Of a stretch of DNA of 58,897 bases, positions 32,858 through 42,744 are shown one piece after another. How positions within the stretch are numbered: position 1 is the stretch's first letter; each line of letters opens with the position of its first letter. Below the pieces are notes generated by a model. It searched no databases. It saw nothing but the letters and a program-made list of their open reading frames with translations, and was not told where the DNA came from. The DNA is taken from contig JAJRQK010000030.1 of assembly GCA_024280295.1 (NCBI GenBank), forward strand, positions 1 to 58,897. The letters are read 5' to 3'. Position numbers and translations under genes: made by a program. The stretch comes from Bacteroidota bacterium (GTDB lineage: Bacteria > Bacteroidota > Bacteroidia > Flavobacteriales_D > Crocinitomicaceae).

Positions 32858-35800
32858 ATGCAGAAGTACATTCTAGTTCCAATTGTTCTATTCTTTTCGA
32901 ACATTCTCTTTGGTCAAGCTACACTTTTTACTGAAAACTTTGAATCTGGAGAAATCTGGACAACATCAGGAGATTTAACGCCAAATACTTGGATCGATGA
33001 TGCTTGTGCTGGAAATGGAGCAACTTTCATTGGAACAACTAGTATGTACATCACTTCTGGTGGAACAATTCCTGGATGTGGAGCAACGGGAACAGAGCAA
33101 CATTCGTATGTCTCTGCACCTGCAGCAACAATTTTTGAATCTGTTATTTATCACACTGTTGATGGCACTTGTGCATCTAGTATAACCGTTAATTTTGATT
33201 ATCGTATTGATGGAAATATTGGATCGGATTTTGCTGAGTTAGTTTATTCAACGGATGGCGGTGCGACATGGACTGTAGTGGGAGGAGCGCTCTCTATATC
33301 TTCTGCTTGGACAACTTCAACAGTTGCCCTTCCAGCCTCACTTAATGGAACAACATTTGATTTGGGATTTAGGTTTACTTGCGACGATGCCTTAGTTACC
33401 GGGTCGCCTATTGCGATTGATAATATTGTGGTGACTGGAATCGATATTATAAACCCAGTATTAAATTGTCCAGTATCTGTAGATTTGATCGTAAATGGAA
33501 GTTGTCAAGCCATTTGTCAAGATTATACTAAGATCGCAGGAGTTTCAGACAACTGTACCGATTCTGTTAATATACTAGTTACACAAGATATACCCCAACT
33601 TACCGTCTTCTCAACTGGACCTGGAGGATTCGAAATCATTACCCTAACAGCGACGGATGAATCAGGAAACACAACTCAATGCATGATTACAATCAACATC
33701 ATTGACACTGAAGCGCCTGTCCCAACTTGCCCTGGAGATACAACTGTTGCTGTTGATGCTAACTGCGATGCATTGGTCCCAAACTACACAAGCGGAATTC
33801 CTGCTACTGACAACTGTACAACTTTTGGAAACCTCGTTTTCAGTCAGACACCTGCACCTTCATCTCTGATAAATGGAGCTGGTGTTACAACACCAATGAC
33901 GGTCACTGTTCTCGATGAAGATGGTAACAGTACTGTTTGCAACTTCAACATGATTTCAATTGATACACTTGTAACTCAAATAACTTGCCCTGCTGATACT
34001 GCCGTTTATGTATCTAGCACATGTGATTATATCATTGCTGACTATACAGGTGTAGTCGTCTTAGTTGATAATTGTGATCCCATCGCATCTTTGACATTGA
34101 CGCAATCACCGCCAGCAGGAACACTAATCACTTCAAACCAACTAATTACCATGACCGTTACAGGAGGTACGCCTGCAATTCCTCAAACTTGTACGATGAC
34201 GGCTATACTTTTCGACACGATATCACCAACGATTCTCTGTCCTGTAGGAGTCAATCAATATGTTGATAATTCTTGTACCGTTGCACTCGCTGATTACACA
34301 TCAGCAGGAGGGATTATCGTCGAAAACTGTCCTTCTGGAGTTATTGTTACTCAATTCCCTGCCCCAGGAACGCTTGTTGGAGTTAACCCTTCAGAATCGA
34401 TTACGTTAGTTGTTATGGATTCTGCTGGAAACGCAGGCGCCTGCGTCTTGGTGGTTTCAATTATTGATACCCTTTCGCCATCTGTAGTATGTCCAGCTAC
34501 TCAGTTGGAAAGCGCAGATGTGAGTTGTTTAGCTACTCTAGGTGATTATACAGGTTTGGCTACTCCAACTGATAATTGCTCTGTTCTTGGCTCTATCACA
34601 GTGACTCAATCTCCATTACCGGGACTGGTAATTGCAGCAACACAATTGATTACGCTTACTGCAACGGATGAGTATGGCAATGCGAATACTTGCACTTTTA
34701 ATGTTGAGTTAAATGACGTAATTGCACCAACAATTACCTGCCCAGGAACACAAACTGTAAGCACTGATATTGGGTGTGATTACACCCTTGCAGATTTCAC
34801 TTCGATGGCTCTCGGATTGGACAATTGCTCACCAAGTGCATTGTTAAGTTACAGTCAATCACCACTTCCAGGCTCACTTTTACCACTTGGAACTAACTCT
34901 GTAACAATAACTGTTCAAGACACATCTGGAAATAGTACGATGTGCTCATTTGATGTAATTGTACAAGATCAGGTTAATCCTGTATTTACAACGTGCCCGC
35001 CAACTCAACTAGCATATTTAGATGCTTCATGTCAAACTCAATTAGGAGATTACATAAATCTCATTGTGGTTTCTGATAACTGCTCGTTGCCTGGAAACAT
35101 TACATTGACTCAAAGCCCGGTGAGCGGAACTTCAATTACATCTCCCACTCTTGTGACTATTACCGCAACTGATCAAGCAGGAAATTCTGTGAATTGCCTA
35201 TTCAATGTAGTTCCAAACGATACAATCCTTCCATCTGTTGTTTGTCCTACAGACCAAAATGTAAACATTAATGCCAGTTGTCAATATTCTGTACCAGATC
35301 TCACGGGGTTAGTTCTGGGAACAGATAACTGTTCTGCACTTGTGAACATGACAGTATCACAAAACCCAGCTGCGGCATCTATTTCTAGCGGAATCACACC
35401 TGTACTAATTACCCTAACGGATGAAAATGGAAATTCCACAACCTGTATTACTAATCTGTTGCCAATCGATACTGTTACCCCAACAATTACTTGTCCAACC
35501 CCAATCACTGTCAATAACGGAATATTATGCGATTACACACTGACTAATTATGGGGGCGCGGCTACGATAGTGGATAACTGTCCAAGTTTTACAATTTTGC
35601 AAAATCCAGCAGCAGGTACTATTGTGAATCCTGGAACGACACAGATAACACTTGATGTTGTTGATGCCGGAGGTAATATTGCTTCATGCACTTTTGATTT
35701 AACTGTTATTGAGAACGAAAGTCCAGTTATTAGCTGTCAATCAGATACCGTTTCCTGTGATCCAGTAATGTTTTATACCCTACCTACCTTTACCGATAAT

Positions 35801-36985
35801 TGTTTTGCATACTTGAATCAAATTGATTCTACAGGTTACACTTTAGGTAGTACATTTCCAGTTGGAATAACCGTGATTGAATATGCAGCAATCGATTCAT
35901 CTGGAAATTCACAATCCTGTACATTTAGAGTAGAGATTCTTGAATATCCTTCACCAGCAATAATTCCTCTTGACACAATCAATTTGTGTGGCATTACAAC
36001 AACACTTGTAAATGCAGATTCTATTATTTCTGGAACAGGAACTTGGACACTATTATCGGGACAAGGTTCTGTAAACAATCCAGCAGCTAACTCTACCGCA
36101 TTGAACGGATTAGGCTTTGGAACTAATGTTTTTGAGTGGGCTGTGAATACAGCATCCTGCGGATCTTCATCAGACACACTAGTAGTAATCGTTTCTCAAG
36201 CACCAATCGCAACTAGTATCTCTGCGGATTCAATATTTGCCTGTGCATCCAACAGTGTGAATTTAATCGCAAATGCACCAACTTTCGGAACAGGGATTTG
36301 GACTACAAATAACGGGGCGATTATTTTAGATTCTTCAGATATAGCAACTACATCAACACTTATTCAAAGTGGTTGGCAACAATTTAATTGGACTGTCACA
36401 AACGGTAGTTGTCCATCAGAATACGACAGTTTATTCGTTCTTTACACAGGAAATTCAAGTGCCTACATTTCTGATTCCGCAATTTGCATCGAAGACGGAA
36501 CGGTTACTTTGACATCTGATTCACTTATTAATGGACAATTTTCATTCTGGCATTTCACAACTGGAGGAGGAACAATTACCAACCCATTTAATGGAACAAC
36601 CATTGTTTATGACCTAGAAAATGGTTTAAACACTATCATATACGATGTCGCTTTTAATGGATGTCCAACATATAAGGACACAGTTACTGTAATTGCAAGT
36701 ATATGTAATGAATTCGAGCCTGTATTCCCAACAGTCATTACCCCCAACCTAGATGGTAAGAATGATTTATTCGAAATCTTATATCTTGAATTACTTTACC
36801 CAAATTGTCAAGTAACGATATTTAATCGATGGGGTTCAGTTGTCTTTGAGTCGAATGGGTATGCCGACCCTTGGGATGGGACATTTAAAGGTGAACCACT
36901 GCCAATGGGATCCTACTTTTTCAAAATTCAATTGAACGATTCAGAAGGGACGATTTACACAGGTGATATAAGTATCATTCATTAA
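32858..36985 (+). CDS. Giant T9SS-secreted HYR-repeat adhesin with gliding-motility (CHU_C) C-terminal domain
   Basis: A 1375-residue surface or secreted protein. Order: signal peptide (MQKYILVPIVLFFSNILFG-Q), a MAM/jelly-roll-like domain at about 24-195 (FTENFESGEIW, VNFDYRIDGNIGSDFAELVY), nine to ten HYR-like repeats of about 85 residues from 203 to about 1030 (each opening xCPxxx, with a DNC in the middle, TQSPxPG and TATDxxGNxxxC), a Ser/Thr-rich region without repeats, and a CHU_C domain at about 1285-1375 (PTVITPNLDGKNDLFEI, TIFNRWGSVVFES, WDGTFKGEPLPMGSYFFKI), the type B T9SS sorting signal. Paired Cys per repeat suggest disulfides. The PorP/SprF-like partner follows 11 bases later, the usual pairing for type B cargo. 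Ligand unknown. Confidence 0.92.
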   Translation: MQKYILVPIVLFFSNILFGQATLFTENFESGEIWTTSGDLTPNTWIDDACAGNGATFIGTTSMYITSGGTIPGCGATGTEQHSYVSAPAATIFESVIYHTVDGTCASSITVNFDYRIDGNIGSDFAELVYSTDGGATWTVVGGALSISSAWTTSTVALPASLNGTTFDLGFRFTCDDALVTGSPIAIDNIVVTGIDIINPVLNCPVSVDLIVNGSCQAICQDYTKIAGVSDNCTDSVNILVTQDIPQLTVFSTGPGGFEIITLTATDESGNTTQCMITINIIDTEAPVPTCPGDTTVAVDANCDALVPNYTSGIPATDNCTTFGNLVFSQTPAPSSLINGAGVTTPMTVTVLDEDGNSTVCNFNMISIDTLVTQITCPADTAVYVSSTCDYIIADYTGVVVLVDNCDPIASLTLTQSPPAGTLITSNQLITMTVTGGTPAIPQTCTMTAILFDTISPTILCPVGVNQYVDNSCTVALADYTSAGGIIVENCPSGVIVTQFPAPGTLVGVNPSESITLVVMDSAGNAGACVLVVSIIDTLSPSVVCPATQLESADVSCLATLGDYTGLATPTDNCSVLGSITVTQSPLPGLVIAATQLITLTATDEYGNANTCTFNVELNDVIAPTITCPGTQTVSTDIGCDYTLADFTSMALGLDNCSPSALLSYSQSPLPGSLLPLGTNSVTITVQDTSGNSTMCSFDVIVQDQVNPVFTTCPPTQLAYLDASCQTQLGDYINLIVVSDNCSLPGNITLTQSPVSGTSITSPTLVTITATDQAGNSVNCLFNVVPNDTILPSVVCPTDQNVNINASCQYSVPDLTGLVLGTDNCSALVNMTVSQNPAAASISSGITPVLITLTDENGNSTTCITNLLPIDTVTPTITCPTPITVNNGILCDYTLTNYGGAATIVDNCPSFTILQNPAAGTIVNPGTTQITLDVVDAGGNIASCTFDLTVIENESPVISCQSDTVSCDPVMFYTLPTFTDNCFAYLNQIDSTGYTLGSTFPVGITVIEYAAIDSSGNSQSCTFRVEILEYPSPAIIPLDTINLCGITTTLVNADSIISGTGTWTLLSGQGSVNNPAANSTALNGLGFGTNVFEWAVNTASCGSSSDTLVVIVSQAPIATSISADSIFACASNSVNLIANAPTFGTGIWTTNNGAIILDSSDIATTSTLIQSGWQQFNWTVTNGSCPSEYDSLFVLYTGNSSAYISDSAICIEDGTVTLTSDSLINGQFSFWHFTTGGGTITNPFNGTTIVYDLENGLNTIIYDVAFNGCPTYKDTVTVIASICNEFEPVFPTVITPNLDGKNDLFEILYLELLYPNCQVTIFNRWGSVVFESNGYADPWDGTFKGEPLPMGSYFFKIQLNDSEGTIYTGDISIIH
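33464..35940 (+). repeat. Array of HYR-like protein repeats in the adhesin gene
   Basis: About ten units of roughly 250-270 bases. Unit starts are recognised at protein level by the xCP motif followed by CxxxxxDYT, DNC and a GNxxxCxF closing. The last unit (starting SCQSDT) is degenerate. DNA identity between units is low by eye, indicating old duplication, although short shared strings (for example acncaatc in TQSP) recur and could allow recombination. Confidence 0.75.
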
Positions 36986-36996
36986 TACGACGAGAC

Positions 36997-38031
36997 ATGA
37001 AAAAAGAAATGACAATCCTTCAATCAATCGCAGCATTTTTAATCGTATTCTCCCTAAATGGTTTGAATGCACAACAAGAGAGTCACTATATTAATATTGC
37101 CAATAATCCATTTATTATAAATCCAGCAGCAAGCGGACTAACCGATGTGATGCAACTAGAACTTACTTCAAGGGCACAGTGGATCGGCTATGGAAATGGT
37201 CCAAGAACAATGATTTTAAATGGATATGTTCCTGTTAAAATTGGAAATTCAGGCACAGAAAGAGGCGAATACAATGAGGAGGACAAAGCTCTTTTCGAAT
37301 CACCAGAAAGATCAGTTGGGCATATTAAACATGTACTTGGAGGTAAAGCCATGCATGAGTCTATTGGCCCTTTTTTGAAGACTACTATACAAGGAAGTTA
37401 TTCGATACACTTACCATTTTCGAAGACCTTAAATATATCAGCAGGACTCGGACTAGGTTGGAGTAATCTGGGAATTCAAGAAGATCGCGTAGTACTATTT
37501 CAAACGGATGATATTTCTTATGCTCAATTTCTCGGAAACACTTCTTCACAAAACATATTAGATGCAAATGCTGGGGTCACACTTTATGGGAAGAATCTAT
37601 TTTTAGGAGTCTCAACCACTCAATTACTAAAAAACACCGCTGAATTTGCAGATGTTGTGACAGAAAGTAATTTTAATCGCCATTATTTTTTTATTGGAAA
37701 GTATCGTTTTCAAATGGGAGATGTTATGAGTCTTGAACCAAGTTTTGTAGGTAAAATTGTGAAAAACAGTCCGTTTTCGGCAGATGTTGGAATTCGCGCA
37801 AACTATAAAAATAGTGCTTGGATAGGTTTGCAGTACAGGACAAGTAATGCCATTACGGCACAAATTGGTGCTAACATTATTAAAAACTTTCACATAGCTT
37901 ATGGCTATGAATATGCTACAGGACCTTTGCGAAGTGCAAGCAACGGAACACATGAAATACAAATTGGATTCTACTTAGGAAAAAACAGTCGATCAAGTAA
38001 TCCCTCGAAATTAGACTCTGGAGAAGAATAA
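36997..38031 (+). CDS. PorP/SprF family type IX secretion membrane protein
   Basis: A 344-residue outer-membrane protein of the PorP/SprF family, which helps type IX secretion or surface attachment of specific cargo such as CHU_C adhesins. It has a signal peptide (AAFLIVFSLNGLNA-Q), the family-typical opening HYINIANNPFIINPAASGL, then antiparallel beta strands (TLNISAGLGLGWSNLGI, AHWIGLQYRTSNAITAQIGANI in slightly varied form) and GYEYATGPLRSASNGTHEIQIGFYLG as the final hairpin. It follows the adhesin by 11 bases, so the two are almost certainly co-transcribed cargo and partner. Confidence 0.92.
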   Translation: MKKEMTILQSIAAFLIVFSLNGLNAQQESHYINIANNPFIINPAASGLTDVMQLELTSRAQWIGYGNGPRTMILNGYVPVKIGNSGTERGEYNEEDKALFESPERSVGHIKHVLGGKAMHESIGPFLKTTIQGSYSIHLPFSKTLNISAGLGLGWSNLGIQEDRVVLFQTDDISYAQFLGNTSSQNILDANAGVTLYGKNLFLGVSTTQLLKNTAEFADVVTESNFNRHYFFIGKYRFQMGDVMSLEPSFVGKIVKNSPFSADVGIRANYKNSAWIGLQYRTSNAITAQIGANIIKNFHIAYGYEYATGPLRSASNGTHEIQIGFYLGKNSRSSNPSKLDSGEE

Positions 38032-38086
38032 ATTATGTTATTGATTGACTCAAATAGTTATTTTTACGCTTTGAAAAAATAGTTCA

Positions 38087-39415
38087 ATGCGTTTAATATA
38101 CTTCTTATTATTTATCTCCCTTCCTTACTCATTAAGGATAATGTATCCTCGTTTGCGTAAGCAAAATTCACCAAAAAAATGCTTAGGAAGCACCATTTAT
38201 GTAAGCAATCATGCAGCTTCTTTTATGGATCCACTCGCTGTTGCTGCAATGAGAATGCCGATTGTATTTTTCATGACGCGATCAGATGTCTTCACTCCAA
38301 TTAGCAAGCCATTATTATGGGCATGTCAGATGCTCCCTATTTACCGTCAACAAGATAAAGATGACACCAAAGGGAAAAATGAAGCCGTTTTTAAGACCTG
38401 CACGCGCATATTAAAATACGGTAGAAATTTGTTAATTTTCGGTGAAGGATTTACAGATGATACGTTCATACGTAGATTAAAGCCTGTAAAAAAAGGTGCA
38501 ATCCGAATTGGATTTATGACGCTTGAAGACTTAAAGTGGAAGAAAAAAATCTACATCGCTGCTGTTGGCTGTAACTACTCGGAACCTAATAAAATGCGAA
38601 GCGATCTTCTCATTTCAACATCCGATAGAGTCTGTCTTAATGATTACCGAGAGGCATTTGAAGAAAACCCTAACAAAGTCATCAATGAGTTAACCAAAAT
38701 GGTTGAGAAAATGATGCAGGAGCAAATTACGCACGTCCAAAAGAAAGAAGATGCTCCTTTCCATGAGAACATTATGAAGTTGACCCGAAAAGGGATGAAT
38801 GCTGAGAATTCTGATCGTTCTCTCTCACTAAAAAAGAGATGGCGTTATTCACAAAAACTAGCCAACTGGCTAAACACAAAAGACGTTGAGGAAGATGAGA
38901 AATTATCGGCAGTAAAGGAAGAAGCGGAAGGATATTTCAAATTAATCAAGCGTTTTAAATTGGAAGAACGGTTAATTTTGTGGAAGATCAATAATCCGAA
39001 TGGAGGCAGGATGAGAGAAATACTGATGATGGTTGCTTTATTTCCAATTGCAATTTTAGGAGTTATACATTGCGCTCTGCCCTACATTTTGGTCAAGCGA
39101 TTTGTTGAGAAGACATTCCGGCGAAAGGTTTTCTGGGCTTCGGTAAAATTAATCTTAGGAATGTTGGCTCTAGGCATTTTGAACATGCCACTCATTTGGA
39201 TTATTTATTATTTCATTTATCCAAGCTGGTTAATTGCGATTGGCTACTACTTATTAATTGGACTTTTTGGGCTTGCTGCTTATCTGTTCGTTTTAAACTT
39301 GAAGGATTTTAAAAAGAAAGGAATCATACAGAAAACAGACATCAGCAAGTTTATTGCAAAGCGTGAAGTACTTATTAGCAATATGAAGGACGCTGTTCCA
39401 AGCGAATTTCATTAA
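38087..39415 (+). CDS. Lysophospholipid acyltransferase family (PlsC-like), multi-span membrane protein
   Basis: A 442-residue protein with an N-terminal acyltransferase domain and C-terminal membrane region, as in the long Bacteroidota glycerol acyltransferases. Seen are the catalytic SNHAASFMDPLAV (His...Asp, five residues apart instead of the common four), FGEGFTDD at the FPEG position, and further blocks at about residues 35-190. The C-terminal part has three or four hydrophobic spans from about residue 305 (MMVALFPIAILGVIHCALPY, LILGMLALGILNMPLIWII, GYYLLIGLFGLAAYLFVL). It probably acylates lysophosphatidic acid in membrane lipid synthesis. It stands 55 bases after the PorP/SprF gene. 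Confidence 0.85.
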   Translation: MRLIYFLLFISLPYSLRIMYPRLRKQNSPKKCLGSTIYVSNHAASFMDPLAVAAMRMPIVFFMTRSDVFTPISKPLLWACQMLPIYRQQDKDDTKGKNEAVFKTCTRILKYGRNLLIFGEGFTDDTFIRRLKPVKKGAIRIGFMTLEDLKWKKKIYIAAVGCNYSEPNKMRSDLLISTSDRVCLNDYREAFEENPNKVINELTKMVEKMMQEQITHVQKKEDAPFHENIMKLTRKGMNAENSDRSLSLKKRWRYSQKLANWLNTKDVEEDEKLSAVKEEAEGYFKLIKRFKLEERLILWKINNPNGGRMREILMMVALFPIAILGVIHCALPYILVKRFVEKTFRRKVFWASVKLILGMLALGILNMPLIWIIYYFIYPSWLIAIGYYLLIGLFGLAAYLFVLNLKDFKKKGIIQKTDISKFIAKREVLISNMKDAVPSEFH

Positions 39416-39448
39416 CGGAATTGAATTTTTGCGTTCCTGATTTTACGG

Positions 39449-39463
39449 AAATCACAGTGATTT
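39449..39463. repeat. Perfect short inverted repeat AAATCAC-A-GTGATTT
   Basis: A 7-bp perfect dyad with a one-base centre in the gap between two convergent genes. It is too tight to make a hairpin loop, so it resembles a binding site for a dimeric protein more than a terminator. There is no further evidence. Confidence 0.3.
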
Positions 39464-39477
39464 GCAGACCTTAGTGG

Positions 39478-39600
39478 TTATTGATTTAAATAAGCGACTT
39501 TAGGAGCTCTTTTAGAATCATAGAAATCACTTGGGTGCAAGAGTTGTATTGGAGGAAAAACAGGAAATTCTAGGTTTTCGAAGTAAGAATGATCTAGCAC
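39478..39600 (-). CDS. Possible 40-residue ORF downstream of crcB
   Basis: In the 196-base convergent gap the minus strand has a GTG at 39600 and TAA at 39478. The product begins MLDHSYFENLEFPVFPP and ends RAPKVAYLNQ; its composition (aromatic, Pro, Lys/Asp) looks more protein-like than a random frame. The start is 11 bases after the crcB stop, so it could be translated from the same mRNA; there is no ATG and no recognised family. It may be a real small protein, a remnant C-terminus, or chance. Confidence 0.25.
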   Translation of the reverse strand: MLDHSYFENLEFPVFPPIQLLHPSDFYDSKRAPKVAYLNQ

Positions 39601-39611
39601 CCAAAGACGAA

Positions 39612-39974
39612 CTATGCTCGACTTCTAATCAAGAAGATCAATCCAATTCCAACCGCAACGGAGATTAGTATATTGAGAATGGCAAAAAATGTATTTCCTT
39701 GATCAAGCAATTGAAATGTTTCATTGCTGAAGGTACTAAATGTGCTAAATCCTCCGCAAAACCCGACGATTAATAATGGCTGAACCCATGAGGTTTCTTC
39801 ATTTTGAGGGTTAACACCAACGACCAACAAAGCAAGAATTGCACACGCAAGAATATTGGAAAGCAATGTTCCTAAAGGGAAATTAGTCTGCATCAATACA
39901 CCAACTCCTTTGCCAACTCCAAACCGAGCTAGACTTCCTAACCCCCCACCAAGAAATATGTACAAATAAGTCAT
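39612..39974 (-). CDS. crcB: CrcB/Fluc fluoride channel
   Basis: A 120-residue dual-topology fluoride exporter of the inner membrane. Four hydrophobic segments are visible (IFLGGGLGSLARFGVG, LSNILACAILALLVV, LLIVGFCGGFSTFSTF, LNILISVAVGIGLIF). The hallmark GFCGGFSTFSTFSNE with the central Phe box, and the Asn of LSNIL, are intact. The start overlaps the stop of the PAP2 gene by 4 bases. No fluoride riboswitch precedes it because it is embedded in an operon with PAP2 and obgE. Confidence 0.92.
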   Translation of the reverse strand: MTYLYIFLGGGLGSLARFGVGKGVGVLMQTNFPLGTLLSNILACAILALLVVGVNPQNEETSWVQPLLIVGFCGGFSTFSTFSNETFQLLDQGNTFFAILNILISVAVGIGLIFLIRSRA

Positions 39975-40564
39975 TGACGTTCAATCTTCTTAGCAATAGT
40001 AAGAAAAAGAACTCGATAAACGGCGTAAGCAACCAATGAACCAAGCAGTGCGCCCACAACAACGTCACTCAAATAATGCACACCAAGGTATAACCTACTA
40101 AAACTGACTAATACTGCAACACAAATCAACAGTGGTCGCAACCAACGTTTAAAGCTTCTTAAATAGAGTACCGAAAATGTGCAAACCGCAAATAGATTTG
40201 CAGCGTGTGAAGAAACGAACCCAAATTGACCTCCTTTGTACCAATTTTGAGCATCAATTTGATAGAAATGGAGTTGATCAGCAATCAGAAAATTATGGGA
40301 CGGACGGTAACGCTGAATAACTTCCTTAAAGAGTTGTGTCGAAATCAAATCAGCTAATCCGATTGAACCTACAGCTAAAAACATGAAGAGGATTCCAATC
40401 TTCCAACCACCTTGTTTGATTGCTAGCAATACTAACCCAACATACAATGGCATCCAGGTAGCTTTAGCAGAAACAACCCACATTACCTCATCCCAGAAGG
40501 GCGTATTCCATCCATTAACCATGAGCACGATTGCTCGATCGATGGAGTCTAAATACTCAATCAT
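39971..40564 (-). CDS. PAP2-family membrane phosphatase
   Basis: A 197-residue integral membrane acid phosphatase (PAP2/undecaprenyl-pyrophosphate or lipid phosphatase). The three phosphatase motifs are present: KX6RP as KEVIQRYRP, the central SSHAAN (family PSGH variant), and SRX5HX3D as [12 protein letters not shown]. About five hydrophobic spans surround them. The active site faces the periplasm in homologues. It overlaps obgE by 8 bases and crcB by 4. Substrate could be undecaprenyl diphosphate, lipid A or phosphatidic acid; sequence alone does not choose. Confidence 0.9.
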   Translation of the reverse strand: MIEYLDSIDRAIVLMVNGWNTPFWDEVMWVVSAKATWMPLYVGLVLLAIKQGGWKIGILFMFLAVGSIGLADLISTQLFKEVIQRYRPSHNFLIADQLHFYQIDAQNWYKGGQFGFVSSHAANLFAVCTFSVLYLRSFKRWLRPLLICVAVLVSFSRLYLGVHYLSDVVVGALLGSLVAYAVYRVLFLTIAKKIERQ

Positions 40565-41552
40565 CGTTGAGCATTTTCCAAATCATATCGTTGAGTTCCA
40601 CAAGTCCTTGTTGAGCAACTGAAGAGATAAATAGTGTTTGAACATCTGTTGGAAGTTCTTGTTGAATTTCTGCTGTGAGTTCTTCATCAAGCATATCAGA
40701 TTTAGTAATCACCAAAATCTTGTCCTTATGCATTAATTCAGGACTATACTCATTCAACTCATTAAGTAGCACACGGTATTCCTTCTCAATATCGTCACTA
40801 TCAGCAGGAACCATAAATAACAGACCCGAATTGCGTTCAATATGTCTAAGAAACCGAAGTCCAAGTCCTTTACCTTGACTCGCGCCTTCGATAATTCCAG
40901 GAATATCTGCCATCACAAAAGATCGGTAATCTCTGTATTTTACAATTCCTAAATTCGGTCGGATTGTTGTAAATGGATAATCAGCAATTTCAGGTCGAGC
41001 GGCAGATACGACTGACAGCAACGTACTCTTTCCTGCGTTAGGGAAACCAACCAATCCTACATCAGCGAGTAGTTTCAATTCTAAAATCTTCCAACTTTCA
41101 ACCTTTTCGCCTCCAGGTTGCGCGAATCGTGGGGTTTGATTTGTTGATGACTTAAAGTTATTATTCCCAAGTCCACCACGACCACCTCTTTGAATGATTT
41201 TCTCTTCGCCATCTTCAGTGATCTCAAATAAAATTTCATTTGTTTCCGCATCGCGAGCAATCGTTCCTAATGGAACTTCAATAATTGCATCCTTACCTTG
41301 AGCTCCACTTTTCAACTGTCCTGAGCCATGAACCCCATGTTCAGCCTTAATGTGTTTATTAAACTTTAGGTGAAGTAACGTCCAAATTTGCTTGTTTCCG
41401 CGTAAGATTACATGCCCACCCCGACCTCCATCTCCTCCATCAGGCCCACCTTTTGGAATGTATTTCTCCCTACGGAAGTGTGCAGACCCCCCACCTCCAT
41501 TACCTGAGGCACAGTGAATCTTTACGTAATCTACGAAGTTATCCGAAGCCAT
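40557..41552 (-). CDS. obgE: Obg GTPase
   Basis: Ribosome-associated GTPase needed for large-subunit assembly and stress response. The 331-residue protein has a glycine-rich Obg fold at about 1-155 ([22 protein letters not shown] variants, [10 protein letters not shown]) and a G domain with G1 [10 protein letters not shown]2 TTIRPN, G3 DIPGIIEGA and G4 ITKSDM; G5 ISSVA. The C-terminal extension of many Obg proteins is absent, as is common here. It overlaps the PAP2 gene by 8 bases and lies 51 bases after the Hpt-Adk gene, likely one operon. Confidence 0.97.
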   Translation of the reverse strand: MASDNFVDYVKIHCASGNGGGGSAHFRREKYIPKGGPDGGDGGRGGHVILRGNKQIWTLLHLKFNKHIKAEHGVHGSGQLKSGAQGKDAIIEVPLGTIARDAETNEILFEITEDGEEKIIQRGGRGGLGNNNFKSSTNQTPRFAQPGGEKVESWKILELKLLADVGLVGFPNAGKSTLLSVVSAARPEIADYPFTTIRPNLGIVKYRDYRSFVMADIPGIIEGASQGKGLGLRFLRHIERNSGLLFMVPADSDDIEKEYRVLLNELNEYSPELMHKDKILVITKSDMLDEELTAEIQQELPTDVQTLFISSVAQQGLVELNDMIWKMLNDD

Positions 41553-41603
41553 GATTTAGTGTTATTTGTCCGAAATAAAATGCTTCGAACGTTGAATTAA
41601 TTT

Positions 41604-42725
41604 TTACAGATCATCTACTGTATCGAAAAGACGTTCAGTGATTTGATTCATAGTTCCAACGCCATCAATTTTCACCCATTTATCTTGATTCTCGTAATAG
41701 TCCTTAACAGGTGCTGTTTCATTTCGATAAACGTTGATACGCTTTTGAATTACTTTAGGATCTGCATCATCAGGTCGACCGCTTGTTTTTGCTCGATTTG
41801 CCAAACGCAATTTCAATTCATCCTCATCGACGTCTAATGAAACCATTGCTGTAATACTTGTATTTTCACTTTTGAGAAATTCATCCAAAGCACTTGCTTG
41901 TGCCATAGTTCGAGGGAATCCATCAAAGATAAACCCTTTTGCATCATCACGGCTTACAACTTCTGTCTTAAGCATTTTAATTGTCACCTCATCAGGCACT
42001 AATTGACCTTTATCCATGTATTTTTTAGCCAAAACACCAAGTTCGGTTTGATCCTTAATATTAGCACGGAAAATATCTCCAGTTGAAAGGTGAACAAGTC
42101 CGTAATGTTCCACTAATCTTTCAGACTGAGTCCCTTTACCTGCTCCTGGAGGTCCAAATAATACAATATTTAACATTTTTCTAGGTCCTTTTTTAGGTTC
42201 ACGAATTTGATAAATCATATCAAAATTTCGTCCTTTTTGATCGTAATCTAGTCCATAACCAACAACAAATGCGTTAGGAATTGAGAATCCAACGTAATCG
42301 GGTCGTTTTTTACCTGTAAAAGCATCTGGCTTATAGAGAAGCGTACACACTTTAATCGATGCCGCATTGGAAGTTTCCAGAAGGGAGATTATCTTATCTA
42401 TAGTCAACCCTGAATCGACAATATCTTCAACGATCATTATATCTCTACCAGTTAAATCTCCGCTGAGTCCGATCAATTCATCCACTCTTCCTTTTGACTC
42501 AACCCCTGAATACGAACTCATTTTCACAAATGACACTTCGCAATCTATCGTTATGTTTTTCATCAAATCGGAAGTAAACATAAATGCACCGTTAAGCACC
42601 GAGAGAAATACTAAATCCCCGTCTTTGTAGTCTTCACTGATTTGTTCCCCGAGCGTTTCGATTTCTTTTGCGAGCTCTTCTCGTGTTATAAATACTTCAA
42701 ATGATTTGTCTAGAACCTGAATCAC
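41604..42725 (-). CDS. Hypoxanthine phosphoribosyltransferase-adenylate kinase fusion
   Basis: A 373-residue fusion. Residues about 1-178 form a HPRT domain (purine salvage: hypoxanthine or guanine plus PRPP), with the PRPP loop IMIVEDIVDSGLTID at 96-110 and LSVLNGAFMF as the early active-site loop. Residues 184-373 form a short-type adenylate kinase (AMP + ATP to 2 ADP) beginning MLNIVLFGPPGAGKGT (P-loop 191-199), with GFIFDGFPRT and no long LID domain (only SGRPDD). Both catalytic sets are intact. Such fusions are known in Bacteroidota; free-standing versions exist elsewhere. The start is GTG at 42725 with a TATTTTTG box 19 bases upstream. Confidence 0.93.
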   Translation of the reverse strand: MIQVLDKSFEVFITREELAKEIETLGEQISEDYKDGDLVFLSVLNGAFMFTSDLMKNITIDCEVSFVKMSSYSGVESKGRVDELIGLSGDLTGRDIMIVEDIVDSGLTIDKIISLLETSNAASIKVCTLLYKPDAFTGKKRPDYVGFSIPNAFVVGYGLDYDQKGRNFDMIYQIREPKKGPRKMLNIVLFGPPGAGKGTQSERLVEHYGLVHLSTGDIFRANIKDQTELGVLAKKYMDKGQLVPDEVTIKMLKTEVVSRDDAKGFIFDGFPRTMAQASALDEFLKSENTSITAMVSLDVDEDELKLRLANRAKTSGRPDDADPKVIQKRINVYRNETAPVKDYYENQDKWVKIDGVGTMNQITERLFDTVDDL

Positions 42726-42744
42726 AGTAATGCGTTTTGTTGTG

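Noticed and set aside
35836-36177. 113-residue minus-strand ORF inside the adhesin gene
   Set aside because: Shadow of a low-complexity, stop-poor repeat region in another frame.
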